A DNA stretch of 64,000 nt from Diospyros lotus (lineage: Eukaryota; Streptophyta; Magnoliopsida; Ericales; Ebenaceae), in contig NC_068340.1 of the NCBI RefSeq assembly GCF_014633365.1, forward strand, positions 22,733,879-22,797,878, written 5' to 3'. Shown in pieces: positions 11,901 to 21,331 of this stretch (within the stretch, counting starts at the first letter, position 1; each line of letters begins with the position of its first letter). The notes beneath the pieces were generated by a model. The model did not search any database. It saw only the letters and a program-made list of their open reading frames with translations, and had not been told where the DNA came from. The translations under genes and the position numbers were made by a program.

Positions 11901-14900
11901 ATCCAAGGGATTCGACATTTAGGTATTGGGCAATCTGGTCTCATTCATTCTTGGCCTATTTGAAGTCTAAAGTTATCTGGTAGGGACATGCTTTTCATCT
12001 TTGATACAACTAACTTACCTAACAAATGGAGTATAGATGGATGCTGGCTTTGTGCTGAATTACTATTCTTCCATTTTGATGTTAGGGCTTTCTTAGGTGT
12101 TATGAAGGATTAAGGCCCTCCTATTTCAACTACACTGTATTTTACCTTTCTTATTCATCCTTTAATTTTTTTCTTCTCCTATAATGGTAGTGCTAATTTG
12201 ATTTTAAAGGTAATCATCATCCTCTGGTTTTTGCATTATTATTTGGCATTTCAAAACAATATTTTCTTCAAGTAATATTATATTGAACTGCTGATGATTT
12301 AATTTGTGCAGTGGCTTGTTGAGTACAATGCAGCATTGGCATCAGTCTGCTTCATGATGTTGCTTGGGTTTGTAGATGATGTCTTGGATGTTCCTTGGAG
12401 AGTGTATGTATTCCTTCATATCACGAAGGCTTACATATGCATGTGTTTTGACAGCATCATTTTACGCTTGCATTACATTTGAAATTGGTTCTAAACTGGA
12501 TCTTTGTTTGATTTCATGTAATTTCAAAGAACAGGAAATTACTCTTGCCATCAATTGCTGCTCTTCCTCTGTTAATGGCCTATGCTGGGCATACAACTAT
12601 TGTTATACCAAAGCCTCTCATTCCCTATCTTGGACTTGAGGTTTTGGATCTAGGTATTGAATTCTGAAACTGGCATCCTTTTGTTTTCTTTTCTCCTTGT
12701 ACATGTTACTGGTATAGCATCAAGCTTATATGGTATTTCATCCCCCTACAATCATTAACGAAACTTGTGTGCTTTTTTCTTGGTTGGGAAGACACTTTTT
12801 TCTTTCTTTTTGTTTTTTGTTTTTTTTTTTCAATCAACATTTAGCGATGGAAGAAAATGGTGGTGTTCCTCTTTTGTACCATAGAAACTGCTGATTTTCT
12901 CCAGTGGTCAATATTTGCTTCTGATTTGGCATATAGTTTTCTCTCTTATTCCATAGGGTGTTACATATGCTTTGTCTTGTAACTAATATAGTTCTAAAAA
13001 AAGTGGTATCTAATGATTCCAATTGAAAAACTGATGTTTGCTCTTGTACAAAGTGAAAGATCTAAAACCCCTTAATGAATTGTTATCTAAAAAGTGAGTA
13101 ATGGTAGTCAACCTCACTTAGTGGGATTTAAGTCTTGCTTTGTTGTTGTTATAGTACGTGAGTAATGGGATCAGTAGCTGTTAGTTGGAGTTCTGTTGAT
13201 TGCTTGATTTATTTATCTGTTTTTTTACCATTTCTGGTCTGGACAGGGTGGATATATAAACTTTACATGTGGCTTTTGGCCATATTTTGCACAAACTCTA
13301 TCAATATTCATGCTGGTATAAATGGACTGGAAGTTGGGCAGACAGTTGTAATTGCATCTGCTGTAAGTTCTGAACCTTACACAATGTTAGGATGCAATTC
13401 TGATAAATCTGATACAGAATAATGATTTGCAGATTTTGATACACAATGTAATGCAAATTGGAGTTTCTTCAGATCCTGAGTACAAACAGGCCCATGCATT
13501 CTCCATTTACCTAGTGCAACCTTTACTTGCCACTTCCTTGGCTTTACTTTCTTACAACTGGTATTGATATTAATATAGGCATATCTAATAATTGAGATGA
13601 TTTTCTTACACCATAATTGCATGATCCTTTCTCTGCTGGCTTTTTCCAGGTATCCTTCTTCTGTTTTTGTTGGTGACACCTATACATACTTTGCTGGTAT
13701 GACTATGGCTGTAGCTGGCATTCTAGGCCACTTCAGGTGTCTCTCCTTATTGTCCTTCCTGATTTCAATGCTTAATGTTATTAACATTTTATTCTAGCTC
13801 TCTCTTGTATATATTTGAGTTTTCAAGTTTACCCAATCATGTTGCAGCGAAACCCTCTGAGTTTTAACTTAATTTGACCCAATCATCTTGCAGTGAAACC
13901 CTCTTGATATTCTTCCTTCCTCAAGTTTTGAACTTCCTGTTATCACTCCCTCAGGTTTGATCAGAACATGTCTTCTTCTTTTGCATATTAGCCCCCCATA
14001 TTCCAGATTGTGCTCGACTTTAAAAATATTCTAATTTCCTTTCAACCTTCTGTTAGCTTTCTGGCTGTATTCCATGTCCACGGCATCGTCTGCCAAGGTA
14101 GATTCAGCTCATCTCCACTCCTCTTGATGTTGTATCTCTATGAACTATACTCCAAGACGGCATGAAAATTTGTCCTTTTCAGGTTTGATCCTCAGACAGG
14201 ACTGTTGACTGGGACAAACGATGGGACTCTTGTGAACTTGTTCCTCAGACAGTTTGGCAGGATGTCAGAAAAATCACTCTGCATCGCTCTACTTGTTTTC
14301 CAGGTAATGGATCATGATTTTTTTTTTAATGTCTTTCTGCATATTGTATTTCTGGGAAGTCTATGTATATATACAGTTATAGCACATATCTTATTCATGG
14401 ATAGTGGATACTGAAGAGGCTCCAATGACTCCTGGCTACTGGATCGAGTAAAAATATTATCAGGCCAATTAGATGATCCAGCTTAAGAAATGATTGTGCA
14501 TCTGCAGCCCCTTCCCCATATTTGATTAGTGGCAATACTTAGAAGTTATTATACACATGAACCTGTGAAATAAAGCAAGAAACAAATATATTTGATCTGG
14601 CAGGAAACAGGTTCATATGGCTTACTTTAAGGCGAACATTTTAGTATTAAACTTGCAGAACTAACTGATCCACCTCCACCTGATTCTAATTTCATTGCTT
14701 TTGGATTGTTGGTTTTTCTTTTCACCTCGATTTTAGGTATGAAGTTGCCTTTTGGCATATGCAAATCCATAAAAAAATAGGCAGATTAATTTAAGGAAGT
14801 GGTGAATATGACAAGTGGTCAATAATTGGAATATGTGTTGGTGGTATTCTTACCTTATTGTATGAGTTTAATGTCTCTAAAGGAGGCTTTGTACAATGAT

Positions 14901-15066
14901 CGTGCGTTGTATGGAACTGCCTCTGTATTGATATTGAAGGGTTTCCTGTTGGCCCCTGTTTTGCATCAGTTTTCATGTGATATATGTTCTGGTTTATTTG
15001 CCACAGGCCATTTGCTGCTGCTTCTGTTTCATGCTGAGGTGGTTCCTTACTGGTTGGTATAAATGA
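2941..15066 (+). CDS. ALG7/GPT: UDP-GlcNAc:dolichyl-phosphate GlcNAc-1-P transferase, exons 2 to last (5' end off window)
   Basis: This enzyme makes GlcNAc-PP-dolichol at the ER membrane, the first step of the N-glycan precursor and the tunicamycin target. Coding exons read as 2941-3028, 12312-12403, 12535-12653, 13247-13362, 13433-13560, 13650-13736, 13894-13954, 14057-14097, 14183-14303 and 15007-15066 (stop TGA). All junctions are GT-AG and keep frame, giving 303 codons. With about 127 N-terminal residues missing, the total matches the family's length of roughly 430. Visible hallmarks are [20 protein letters not shown] (membrane helix), the [11 protein letters not shown] active-site loop, [31 protein letters not shown] and [11 protein letters not shown], ending LTGWYK. 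The intron at 3029-12311 is 9,283 bp and holds several transposons in this orientation and others. No internal stop was seen, so the gene looks functional. A duplicated splice acceptor lies before the 13894 exon. Confidence 0.93.
3640..4184 (+). pseudogene. L1-type LINE fragment (zf-RVT and C-terminal region)
   Basis: Broken frames read like the end of plant L1 ORF2: [18 protein letters not shown], then [16 protein letters not shown] (zinc-binding zf-RVT region) at about 3740-3850. Next comes [16 protein letters not shown] near 3985-4030, the usual WKERN motif before the 3' UTR. Stops and frameshifts make it a dead fragment in the ALG7/GPT intron. The fragment is cut by a solo LTR at 4185, and probable L1 3' UTR resumes from 4482 to about 4890 with no recognisable coding. 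Confidence 0.7.
4185..4476 (+). repeat. Solo LTR (292 bp) with ATTTT target-site duplication
   Basis: It starts TGTCAAGCTGG and ends GGTCTTGACA. The 5-bp ATTTT is present on both sides (4180-4184 and 4477-4481). Inside are a TATA-like TATATATAAAG (near 4305-4316), a long pyrimidine-rich leader (4360-4440) and AACCCTAGGTTC close to the 3' end. No internal retrotransposon sequence is attached, so it is the product of LTR-LTR recombination. Confidence 0.8.
4901..5253 (-). repeat. Solo LTR (353 bp), minus orientation
   Basis: On the minus strand it starts TGTCAAGACCCC and ends AACCCTAGGTACATAACA. It has a TATATAAATAGG promoter-like site (minus strand, near 5145-5157) and a CT-rich leader. The flanks are ATCTT (4896-4900) and ACCTT (5254-5258), a 4/5 match that is acceptable for an old 5-bp duplication. 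The architecture resembles the 4185-4476 LTR and the LTRs of the element at 20883-24394. No internal region is attached. Confidence 0.65.
5254..6129. other. Intron DNA, with a possible old LTR fragment
   Basis: No coding sequence is recognised. About 5380-5600 (minus-strand reading) resembles the leader part of an LTR: a short stretch like CCCTTCTATAAGTAGGGATG followed by sequence ending in pyrimidines. I could not find TG/CA ends or a duplication, so this is only a suggestion. The remainder is AT-rich intron sequence. Confidence 0.3.
6130..6325 (+). pseudogene. RTE-clade LINE, 3' terminal fragment
   Basis: The translation of 6160-6270 gives RGKGRPKKT and, after frame changes, [20 protein letters not shown]. 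These are the conserved C-terminal residues of plant RTE reverse transcriptases. It runs straight into the RTE 3' end, a sequence like GCCGACCCCACATAGTGGGA followed by a TTGTTGTT tail (about 6277-6320). The fragment is 5'-truncated and lies in the ALG7/GPT intron. I did not find a convincing flanking duplication. Confidence 0.75.
6502..6847 (+). repeat. 5' LTR of gypsy element (346 bp)
   Basis: It starts TGACGTGTACG (the 3' copy has TGTCGTGTACC) and ends GGATTCGACA. It contains GAGTATATAAGCTTGCC (TATA box, near 6633-6650). The 3' copy lacks this TATA segment by a short deletion. Confidence 0.88.
6899..8090 (+). pseudogene. Gypsy gag, broken
   Basis: The ATG at 6899 begins [17 protein letters not shown], a coiled-coil-like start with several M, Q and E residues. 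After a stop near 7111 the capsid domain continues as [20 protein letters not shown] (about 7342-7400) and, after a frame change near 7510, as [25 protein letters not shown]-like knuckle [14 protein letters not shown] follows near 8000-8045. At least two stops and one frameshift were seen. The domain would form the particle shell in an intact element. Confidence 0.8.
8100..11580 (+). pseudogene. Gypsy pol (PR-RT-RH-INT-chromodomain), broken
   Basis: The protease motif is [12 protein letters not shown] (8230-8265). The reverse transcriptase shows [20 protein letters not shown] and DLRSGYHQI (9005-9150). Its catalytic YxDD box is altered to FFDN near 9306. RNase H begins with [15 protein letters not shown] (9745-9790). 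Integrase shows a zinc-finger end [10 protein letters not shown] (10420-10450), TMDFVEGL (10510) and [10 protein letters not shown] (10770). The C-terminus has [11 protein letters not shown] (11285-11320) and a frameshifted chromodomain-like VQWSSL ... WEYLPEFL (11455-11520). Stops near 9288, 9342, 9962, 10368, 10582, 10801 and 10990 disable it. Confidence 0.88.
11587..11917 (+). repeat. 3' LTR of gypsy element (331 bp)
   Basis: It starts TGTCGTGTACC and ends GGATTCGACA. It is highly similar to the 5' LTR over the CT-rich leader, but shorter because the segment with the TATA box (GGGTTGAGTATATAAGCTTG in the 5' copy) is partly missing. Confidence 0.88.
11918..12311. other. End of the ALG7/GPT 9.3-kb intron
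   Basis: This is a T-rich intron 3' part with no recognisable gene or repeat. It ends TTTGTGCAG at the acceptor before the exon at 12312. Confidence 0.5.
13094..13168 (+). mobile_element. 53-bp RTE LINE tail insertion with 11-bp target-site duplication
   Basis: GTGAGTAATGG occurs at 13094-13104 and again at 13158-13168. Between them (13105-13157) lies only the 3' end of an RTE LINE: a CCTCACTTAGTGGGATTTAAG core and a TTTGTTGTTGTT tail. This is the mark of target-primed reverse transcription with extreme 5' truncation. It lies in the intron between the ALG7/GPT exons at 12535-12653 and 13247-13362. Confidence 0.75.
13831..13907 (+). repeat. Tandem duplication of a splice acceptor in ALG7/GPT
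   Basis: ACCCAATCATGTTGCAGCGA (13831-13850) and its continuation AACCCTCTGA recur 46 bases later as ACCCAATCATCTTGCAGTGA (13877-13896) with AACCCTCTTGA. The downstream copy is the true acceptor, since it keeps the frame SETLLIFF. The upstream AG at 13846-13847 would put a TGA stop four codons into the exon. Confidence 0.75.
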
Positions 15067-16700
15067 GACAGCAAGTTTGGAGAACTACCTAGTATCACAG
15101 GTGTTTCTTTGCTCATTATGTCATTAATGTCCTGGACTATCTTGTTCTATAGGTGTTTTGTTTAGTTAAATATTTTCTCCAGAAAAGAGTAATCTACAAA
15201 AGTTATCTACCAAGAGGATGCATGAAGGTCTTACAGATTGACGATGTTGACGTAAAAACCTAGGAACAAGGAGCGAAAATCTGTATTGATTTAAAATTTT
15301 GTTTTTGCTCATCAAAGACGAAAGAAATGCTTCACAGATAAAAAGCTCATAAAGAAATGCTGCTGAAGCCGTTTGTTTATGTCATGCTTTACTTTTTCAT
15401 TATATCATGTATTGGGTTTCATCCTATTCTAAATTTGTGTTGATGACTGTCAGTGCCAGGTTAGGGAAGATTTTATGATGGGTTTATTGATTGATTAGCT
15501 TTTTGGTATATTTTGCTTTTGGTGCTCTTCCAATTCAACAATGTATTTAGCAACAAGTCTGCCTGTGCGCACAATTATGTTTGAATAAAGATGGGATTTA
15601 AAATCTTTCATTTCCTTTAAACGGGGTACAAACTTTTCTGACCTAGCCAGCTTTGAATTGTCAAGCATAATTTTTGCCCACACTCTGTTACTTCCAACTA
15701 AACCCTGGAGCCTATACAATTTTGGATGAGGCTGTATCCAAATTTATATTATTCAGTGTTGCTTGGTTTGAAGTACCTGGGTGTTAGGGTTAAATATCAA
15801 TTAATCTAAATTTAGAATGGATCATAGCAATTATAATTAGGTACAAGTGTAAAAAACTTTAGTTTGTAATTTGATTTTGTTGTACTTCCCCGAATCTACA
15901 TGGCTGTAGGATTTTGCTAGTTTGTAGAAAAGGACTTCATTGGAGCTTGCTTGATTTGCAGCTCAGACTAGGATTTCTTTACAGGCAATCTCCATGCTGT
16001 TCCATTTTTGGCAATTTCCCGTTATATGCATCCATGTTAAACTTAATTGTTGTTTTGCTTTTGTTTGATCTTTTGTGGGTACTGCCATGTTAAGTTTTGG
16101 TGTTGTTTGTTTCTAGCTTTGGCTGTTCAATGCATATTTATATTCCCCTGATTATCGTAGGGGCTGGGCTTTGTTCATTTTACTAGTTCTTCCCCCTACT
16201 ATTAAAAAGTTATATTTTCCTCCATTGAGAGGTATGGATTATTGACTCTTTTAGCTCTTCTCAGCTCACGTTAGTTTATGTTATTTCACCAAGTTTCTAA
16301 GGCCTGCTTGATTAGATGAATGGACTTATTTTCTGTTGTATTAATGAACCCAAAAGTTAATTTGTAATTCATTCATTATGGTTAACTGATCTCTTAGTTT
16401 GAATGATGTAAAATCTCTTTTTGTAAGAATTAGTTAAACTTGAATTTTCTATTAAAAACAAAATGTGTTCCCATGTATATGTTGTTTCTTTTCTATTACT
16501 AAACAAGCTTAAATTAGGAAAGTCCTATGCCACTATAATTTTTGTGCGAAATGTCTCAAACCAAAGATAGGGTCCATGACTGGTGAGGATCCCTAGGTAG
16601 GTGGGAACCCCCTAGGAACCTGCAAGCCTCTGAATGGTCCAATTCAGACTTTTGCCTTTTTTGTATCAAATATATTTTTTATTAATTTAGCATCTCACTC
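15067..16700. other. ALG7/GPT 3' UTR and intergenic DNA
   Basis: Downstream of the stop codon at 15066 the sequence is T-rich and holds no recognisable gene or repeat end. The 3' UTR should occupy the first few hundred bases, but I see no decisive poly(A) signal to set its end. Confidence 0.4.
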
Positions 16701-16704
16701 TAGT

Positions 16705-17133
16705 CAGGGGAGGGCTTCCAACTGCATTTTCATGCTTTGACTGGGATATTATATATTCCAACTGCTTTCTCATTCTTCATTGTTTTCAATACTTGCTTTA
16801 TTTCATTCAAACAAATATATTTATAGTATGCGTAATTCCTATGTTCTTCAAAGTTACTGTGATGCCCTAACAGAATATCTATTTCTCCACTTTTATTGAA
16901 TAACCTCAAGGAATACTCCTCTCTTTTCTCCTAGATCACCCTCTCATTTACTAGTACCTTTTGATTTTCATCTTTTATGCATTTCATTTGGTTCAAATCC
17001 TTTGTTTTTCTTTATCTTGCCTTAGCTAGTTTATATATATTTCTTTTCTCCTTGTTTGTTTTAAGTCATTGGTAAAAAGTTTCACAAGTTTTTGACTTTA
17101 TTTCACTACCTTTTTTTTCTTCCTTTTTTTTGC
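16705..17133 (-). pseudogene. RTE LINE, N-terminal reverse-transcriptase part (downstream half of split copy)
   Basis: Minus-strand frames, with shifts, read YKLAK, then KTKDLNQMKCIKDENQKVLV (about 16960-17020), EEYSLRLFNKSGEIDILLG and LKTMKNEKAVG near 16760-16800. This is the linker and start of the plant RTE reverse transcriptase. It continues, in order, the endonuclease-side half at 38863-39700. The LTR nest beginning at 17134 therefore interrupted one RTE copy. Confidence 0.75.
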
Positions 17134-17320
17134 TGTTTAGAACATTTTAGTTTGATTGTATTAAGTGTTGTATATATTAGTTGTACCTTGTACCCAGCTT
17201 AGCTAACTTGTACGTAGCAGTTACAGTAGTTTAGTATAAATACTTGTAACCATAGCTGAGTATAATTGAATCAATTTTCCCCCCTCTTTCTTTTCTCTCA
17301 GTTCTGTATATAATTTCTCA
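17134..17320 (+). repeat. 5' LTR of Copia A (187 bp)
   Basis: It starts TGTTTAGAACA, ends TATAATTTCTCA and is followed at once by TGGTATCAGAGC. It contains TAGTATAAATACTTG (TATA box near 17233-17247). It matches the inverted LTR at 31525-31728. Confidence 0.85.
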
Positions 17321-17626
17321 TGGTATCAGAGCTATCGAGAGGTAAATCTGGAGAATTGAAGCAGATTTGATGTAATCAAACATCAAATCTTGTCTAGGAG
17401 ATAGCTGCTATCTGTATCCTCTTGCTTTGAGGATTTTTCATCCATTGCATCTCCTGATCTGGTGGTGCAATCTGGTTTCTGGATCTGGTAATCTGTTTTC
17501 TGCGCTGCAATCTGGTGTTTCGGTGTTCCCGCAGCTGCTATACAGCATTCTGGTGTGTCTCTTGCTGCTATCTGATGTGCAGGTGCTGATGCTTGTGTTT
17601 GTTTTTTGGAACTAGGGTTGTATGAC

Positions 17627-18916
17627 ATGTCTGGTTCAAAGGTAATCTCCAATACATTTGTTGTTCTTCCAAGTCTATCTGGTACTCCTGTGTTTACAAC
17701 TGAAAAGCTGAATGGGAAAAATTATTTGTCCTGGTCAGCTTCAATTAAAATGTGGTTTCGAGGCCAAGGGGTTAGTGATCATCTAACTAAGAAATTGAGT
17801 GAGATACCAGAGAATGATAGGACGATATGGGATAAAGTTGATGTGTAGCTAGTTTCTTTATTGTGGCAGTCAACTGAACTAGATCTAGTGCCTCAATTTC
17901 GTGTTTAAGAAAGTTGTGCAGAAATATGGTCACTTGCACGGAGGCTTTCCACAGATGACAATCTTCATTTGTGCAACATTATTAGTTATTTTTAGTTTTC
18001 AAAAATGAGACTTAGATATGGCAACATATCTAGGGAAGGTTAAATCTGCTGTGACAGATTTTAATATCATGCTTTCAATTCCTGAAAATGTTGCTGAACA
18101 GCGTGCCCAGTGTTATAAACTGTTCACGGTGCTTACATTGGCTGGATTGAGACTGATTTGGAGAGTGTCACGACACAGATTCTCAATGGACCAGTCATTC
18201 CTACCATGGAAGAGGTGTTTGCAAGTCTGCTGTGTAGTGTTCAGATGTTTTCTGACCCCGATTCAGCAGCTGAGGGGTCTATTATGGTTTCTCAAGCTGC
18301 ATCCTTTGATAATCAGTCCAAAAATAAGCAGTCAGAGTGTGGTGGAAAAGGGGGGAAATGACCTTTTTGCTCATATTGTCTCAAACTAGGTCATTATAGA
18401 GAGATCTGTTATGCGTTACATGGTTGCCCACCTAAAGCAAATGCGGTATTTATGGATGATCCCACTGATCAGCTGACTGCAGATTCTGTTTCTACCTCAG
18501 TCACAGCTGGACAGCATGTTATTTCAGGGTTTGGTGCTGTTGCTCAGCTTATTTTCAGGGAGGAGTTAGCTGAATTTTGCCAGTTCCAAGCAACTAAACA
18601 GGCATTGACTTCCATCGCTATAGTTGCACACACTGCTGGTTCTTCTTCTTCTTCTTCATTGCTTTGTCCTTGGATCCTTGATCCTGCAGCCTTTTAACAC
18701 ATTTTGTATAATATATCTTTGTTTTCTCATACTGAGACCTCTAATACATTGCCTTCTATTACTGTGGCTGATGGTTCTAAGACCACTCCCATGGGTATAG
18801 GTCAATCCAATCCATTGTCTTTGCTATCTCTTAAATCAGTCCTACATGTACCTCATTGTCCTTATAGTTTAATCTCTGTTAGTCGCTTGACTAAATCTCT
18901 TGATTTTCATGTTATC
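17627..18916 (+). pseudogene. Copia A gag and protease start, broken
   Basis: The ATG at 17627 begins MSGSKVISNTFVVLPS. The conserved copia gag motif LNGKNYLSWSASIKMWFRGQ follows at 17710-17768, with a stop near 17846. The zinc knuckle CSYCLKLGHYREIC is encoded at about 18368-18410. The protease start WILDPAAF at 18672 shows the normal D-S-G catalytic triplet lost, and the frame resumes as ITVADGSKTTPMGIG. The coding is cut at 18916 by the Copia B insertion (duplication TTATC) and resumes at 30660. Confidence 0.8.
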
Positions 18917-19184
18917 TGCAGAAATTTTAGGGAGAAGAACTGATCTTTATTCATCATAGTGAACAGAATATATATACAACATACATCTTTATGGTTTCCT
19001 AATATATACACTACAATTAGGAAATTATATCTATACTACTTTAGGAAACCTATAGCTAGTTGTGAGGGAGAGAGAGATTTATTCTCTTTACTCAAACTAG
19101 GAAATAGGTTGACTTTACAGAGAAAGAAAGATAGAAAATAGGAAACAAAATAATTAGTTGGCCGATATTCTTGAAATCTCTACA
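18917..19184 (-). repeat. 3' LTR of Copia B (268 bp)
   Basis: In plus orientation it starts TGCAGAAATTTTAGG and ends AAATCTCTACA. It matches the two pieces of the other LTR at 27602-27734 and 30518-30654, which defines the insertion site in that copy. Confidence 0.87.
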
Positions 19185-19259
19185 CTTCTTCTCAAGCTGG
19201 GCTGAATATATTGTTTAGACCAAGCTTGTAGCTCAAATCTTAAAATATTTTCTTCAGAG

Positions 19260-20335
19260 AGGCTTAGTGAGAATGTCTGCCACTTGACTGTTGGTAGGAG
19301 TATAAATAAGTTTCTTCCAACTTCTCCTTGATGAGATGCCTGTTGATTTTCACATGTTTTGTTCGATCGTGATGAACTGGATTCTTAGCAATGTTGGTAG
19401 CAAATTGGTTGTCACACAATACCTTGCCTAGTCTAGCCACATTCATTTTCAAGTCTTGTAGTAATCTTCTCGGCCATATTCCTTCACAAAATCCTTGAGC
19501 CATAACTCTAAACTCAGCCTCTGTACTGCTTTTAGAGACCACAGACTTTTTTATTGCGCTAAGTGACCAGATTTCCTGACACAAATGAACAATATCTGGA
19601 GGTTGACCTCTTCTCAAGAATTGAGCTAGCCCAATCTGCATCACTTTCAGCTCTCTGTTTGCTATTTTCCTTAACATCAATTCTTTGTTGGGAGTTAACT
19701 TTAGATACCTTAGGATGTGATACACTGCTTCCATGTGTTCTTCTTTAGGATCATTCATGAATTGACTCACAATACTAACAGAAAAACCTATATTTAGTCT
19801 AGTGTGTGACATGTATATAAGTTTTTCCCACCAGTCGTTGATATTTCCCTTTCTCAACTAGAACACTTTCCTTGCCAATGTCTAACTTTGTAGTGGATTC
19901 TATGGGAGCGTTTGCAAGTTTGCAACCCATCATACTAGTTTCATTTAGGAGATCTAAGATATACTTCCTTTGGAAGACTGAAATCCCATCTTTTGATGTT
20001 GCAACTTCCATGCCTAAGAAATATCTTAGGTTTCCTAAATCTTTAATCTCAAACTCCTTTGCAAGAACTTCTTTGAGGCACCTCATTTTAGAAAAATCAT
20101 TTCCTATGACAATGATATCGTCTACATAGACAATGACGATAAAAATTTTACCTCCTAAGGAATGTTTGACAAAGAGGGTGTGATCCTTCTTGGCATTGAC
20201 CATATCCATGCTTCCTGATTGCCTTTGTGAATCTTTCAAACCAGGCTCTAGGAGACTGTTTGAGTCCATAAAGTGTTCTCTTTAGTCTACATACCTTGTT
20301 CTTTATATTGTTAGTTTGAAATCTAGGAGGAATGT
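19260..20335 (-). pseudogene. Copia B RNase H and C-terminal reverse transcriptase
   Basis: The reverse transcriptase part shows the intact catalytic box IVYVDDIIVIGND (about 20090-20130) and FEIKDLGNLRYFLGMEVA. RNase H shows SVVSKSSTEAEFRVMAQG (about 19487-19545) and DNQFATNIAKNPVHHDRTKH (about 19350-19410). Frame changes near 19800 and 20265 break it. The upstream part, with LYGLKQSPRAWFERF near 20230-20275, is cut by the solo LTR at 20336 and resumes at 20787. Confidence 0.85.
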
Positions 20336-20781
20336 TGACGCAGCGTGTAGCGCGTGTGTGAAAAAAACATACCAAAATAAACCCTTGAAAGAACAAACAT
20401 CAATGGTCGAAGCTTGGCTTTCAAGAAGACGCAAAAACAAGACTGTTTGGCTAAGAAAACCCAAATATGTTGCTGAAATTTGATTGAGAAAAACTTGATT
20501 GCAAACTCTAGATTGTAGGCATATTTATAGTATTTGGCTAATCCAAATCCATCTAATATTTGTAAATAAAATCCTAATCCAACATGAAGTAGAATCCTAA
20601 ATCAAGTAGAAACATGAAGTAGAATCCTAAATCAAGTAGAATTCTAAAATTTAAGAAGTATTAAAATAATATGAAGTAGAATCCTAAATCAAGTAGAATT
20701 CTAAATTTTAAGAACTATTAAAATATTGTTCCAGCATGGTCGGGTCGGCTTTGAGCCGGGTCTTGATTGGTGACCGCATTA
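20336..20781 (-). repeat. Solo gypsy LTR (446 bp) with AATGT duplication
   Basis: It has the same family and orientation as the LTR at 1243-1662. AATGT flanks both ends (20331-20335 and 20782-20786). The plus-strand end reads GACCGCATTA against GACCGCATCA in the other copy, so the terminal CA has mutated. It has one more copy of the short repeat GAAGTAGAATCCTAAATCAA than the copy at 1243-1662. It interrupts the Copia B reverse transcriptase. Confidence 0.88.
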
Positions 20782-20786
20782 AATGT

Positions 20787-20882
20787 CCATGTGTCTTCTT
20801 CTAGGTCTCCATTTAGGAATGCATTCCTTACATCTAATTGGCGGAGAGACCAATCCAAATTTGTAGCTAGAGAGTAGTACTC
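20787..20882 (-). pseudogene. Copia B reverse-transcriptase sliver between two insertions
   Basis: The minus-strand reading gives SLATNLDWSLRQLDVRNAFL followed by NGDLEED, the conserved copia motif (D-V-x-N-A-F-L-x-G) with the first catalytic aspartate. It is bounded by the AATGT duplication on the left and by the TACTC duplication of Element E on the right. Confidence 0.85.
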
Positions 20883-21317
20883 TGTCACAACCCAAGAGTT
20901 AATTAGAATAGCTATGCTGTATTTCTTTTACTTTAATTGTTGCACCTATATTCCAGCTATCAATTCTGTTAGAATTGGAAAGGCCACATGTGAGGCCTTA
21001 GGAAAAGAATAAAATAGTTTGTTGTAACTGCTGGAGGGGGAATGATCTGCTGCATTCACACCCACACCAAGCAGCACCTATATATATTCATCCCATTCCA
21101 TGGGAGAAGGCATCCTGAAAATTATTGAATTGAAATCCATTTTCTTCCCTCTACCATTCTTTCTCTCTCGTTCTTCTTCCTCTCTCTCTTTTGTTCTTCT
21201 ATTTCTCCCTCTCTTTCTCTTAATATCTCTCCCACTTTCTACTAATTTCCCCCTTCCTAATCTGATTTTTCTTCCTCAATTCCTCTCTAACCCATCACGA
21301 ACCCTAGGTTCGTGACA
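20883..21317 (+). repeat. 5' LTR of Element E (435 bp)
   Basis: It starts TGTCACAACCC and ends GGTTCGTGACA, so the termini are a 6-bp inverted repeat TGTCAC/GTGACA. Near the 3' end CACGAACC and GGTTCGTG form a perfect 8-bp hairpin with loop CTA (21296-21314). It has a TATATATATTC promoter-like site (near 21080) and a CT-rich leader. Confidence 0.92.
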
Positions 21318-21331
21318 AATGGTATCAGAGC

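Larger units (their letters stand above)
6502..11917 (+). mobile_element. Complete but decayed Ty3/gypsy chromovirus-like retrotransposon
   Basis: It is 5.4 kb with two LTRs (6502-6847 and 11587-11917), a primer-binding site TGGTATCAGAGC at 6850-6861 and a polypurine tract AAGGGGAGGGGAG just before the 3' LTR. The flanks are TCTAG (6497-6501) and TTTAG (11918-11922), a 4/5 duplication. The domain order gag, protease, reverse transcriptase, RNase H, integrase is that of Ty3/gypsy. A chromodomain-like end places it near the chromoviruses. Many in-frame stops mean it cannot act on its own. It sits in the 9.3-kb intron of ALG7/GPT, in the gene's own orientation. Confidence 0.9.
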
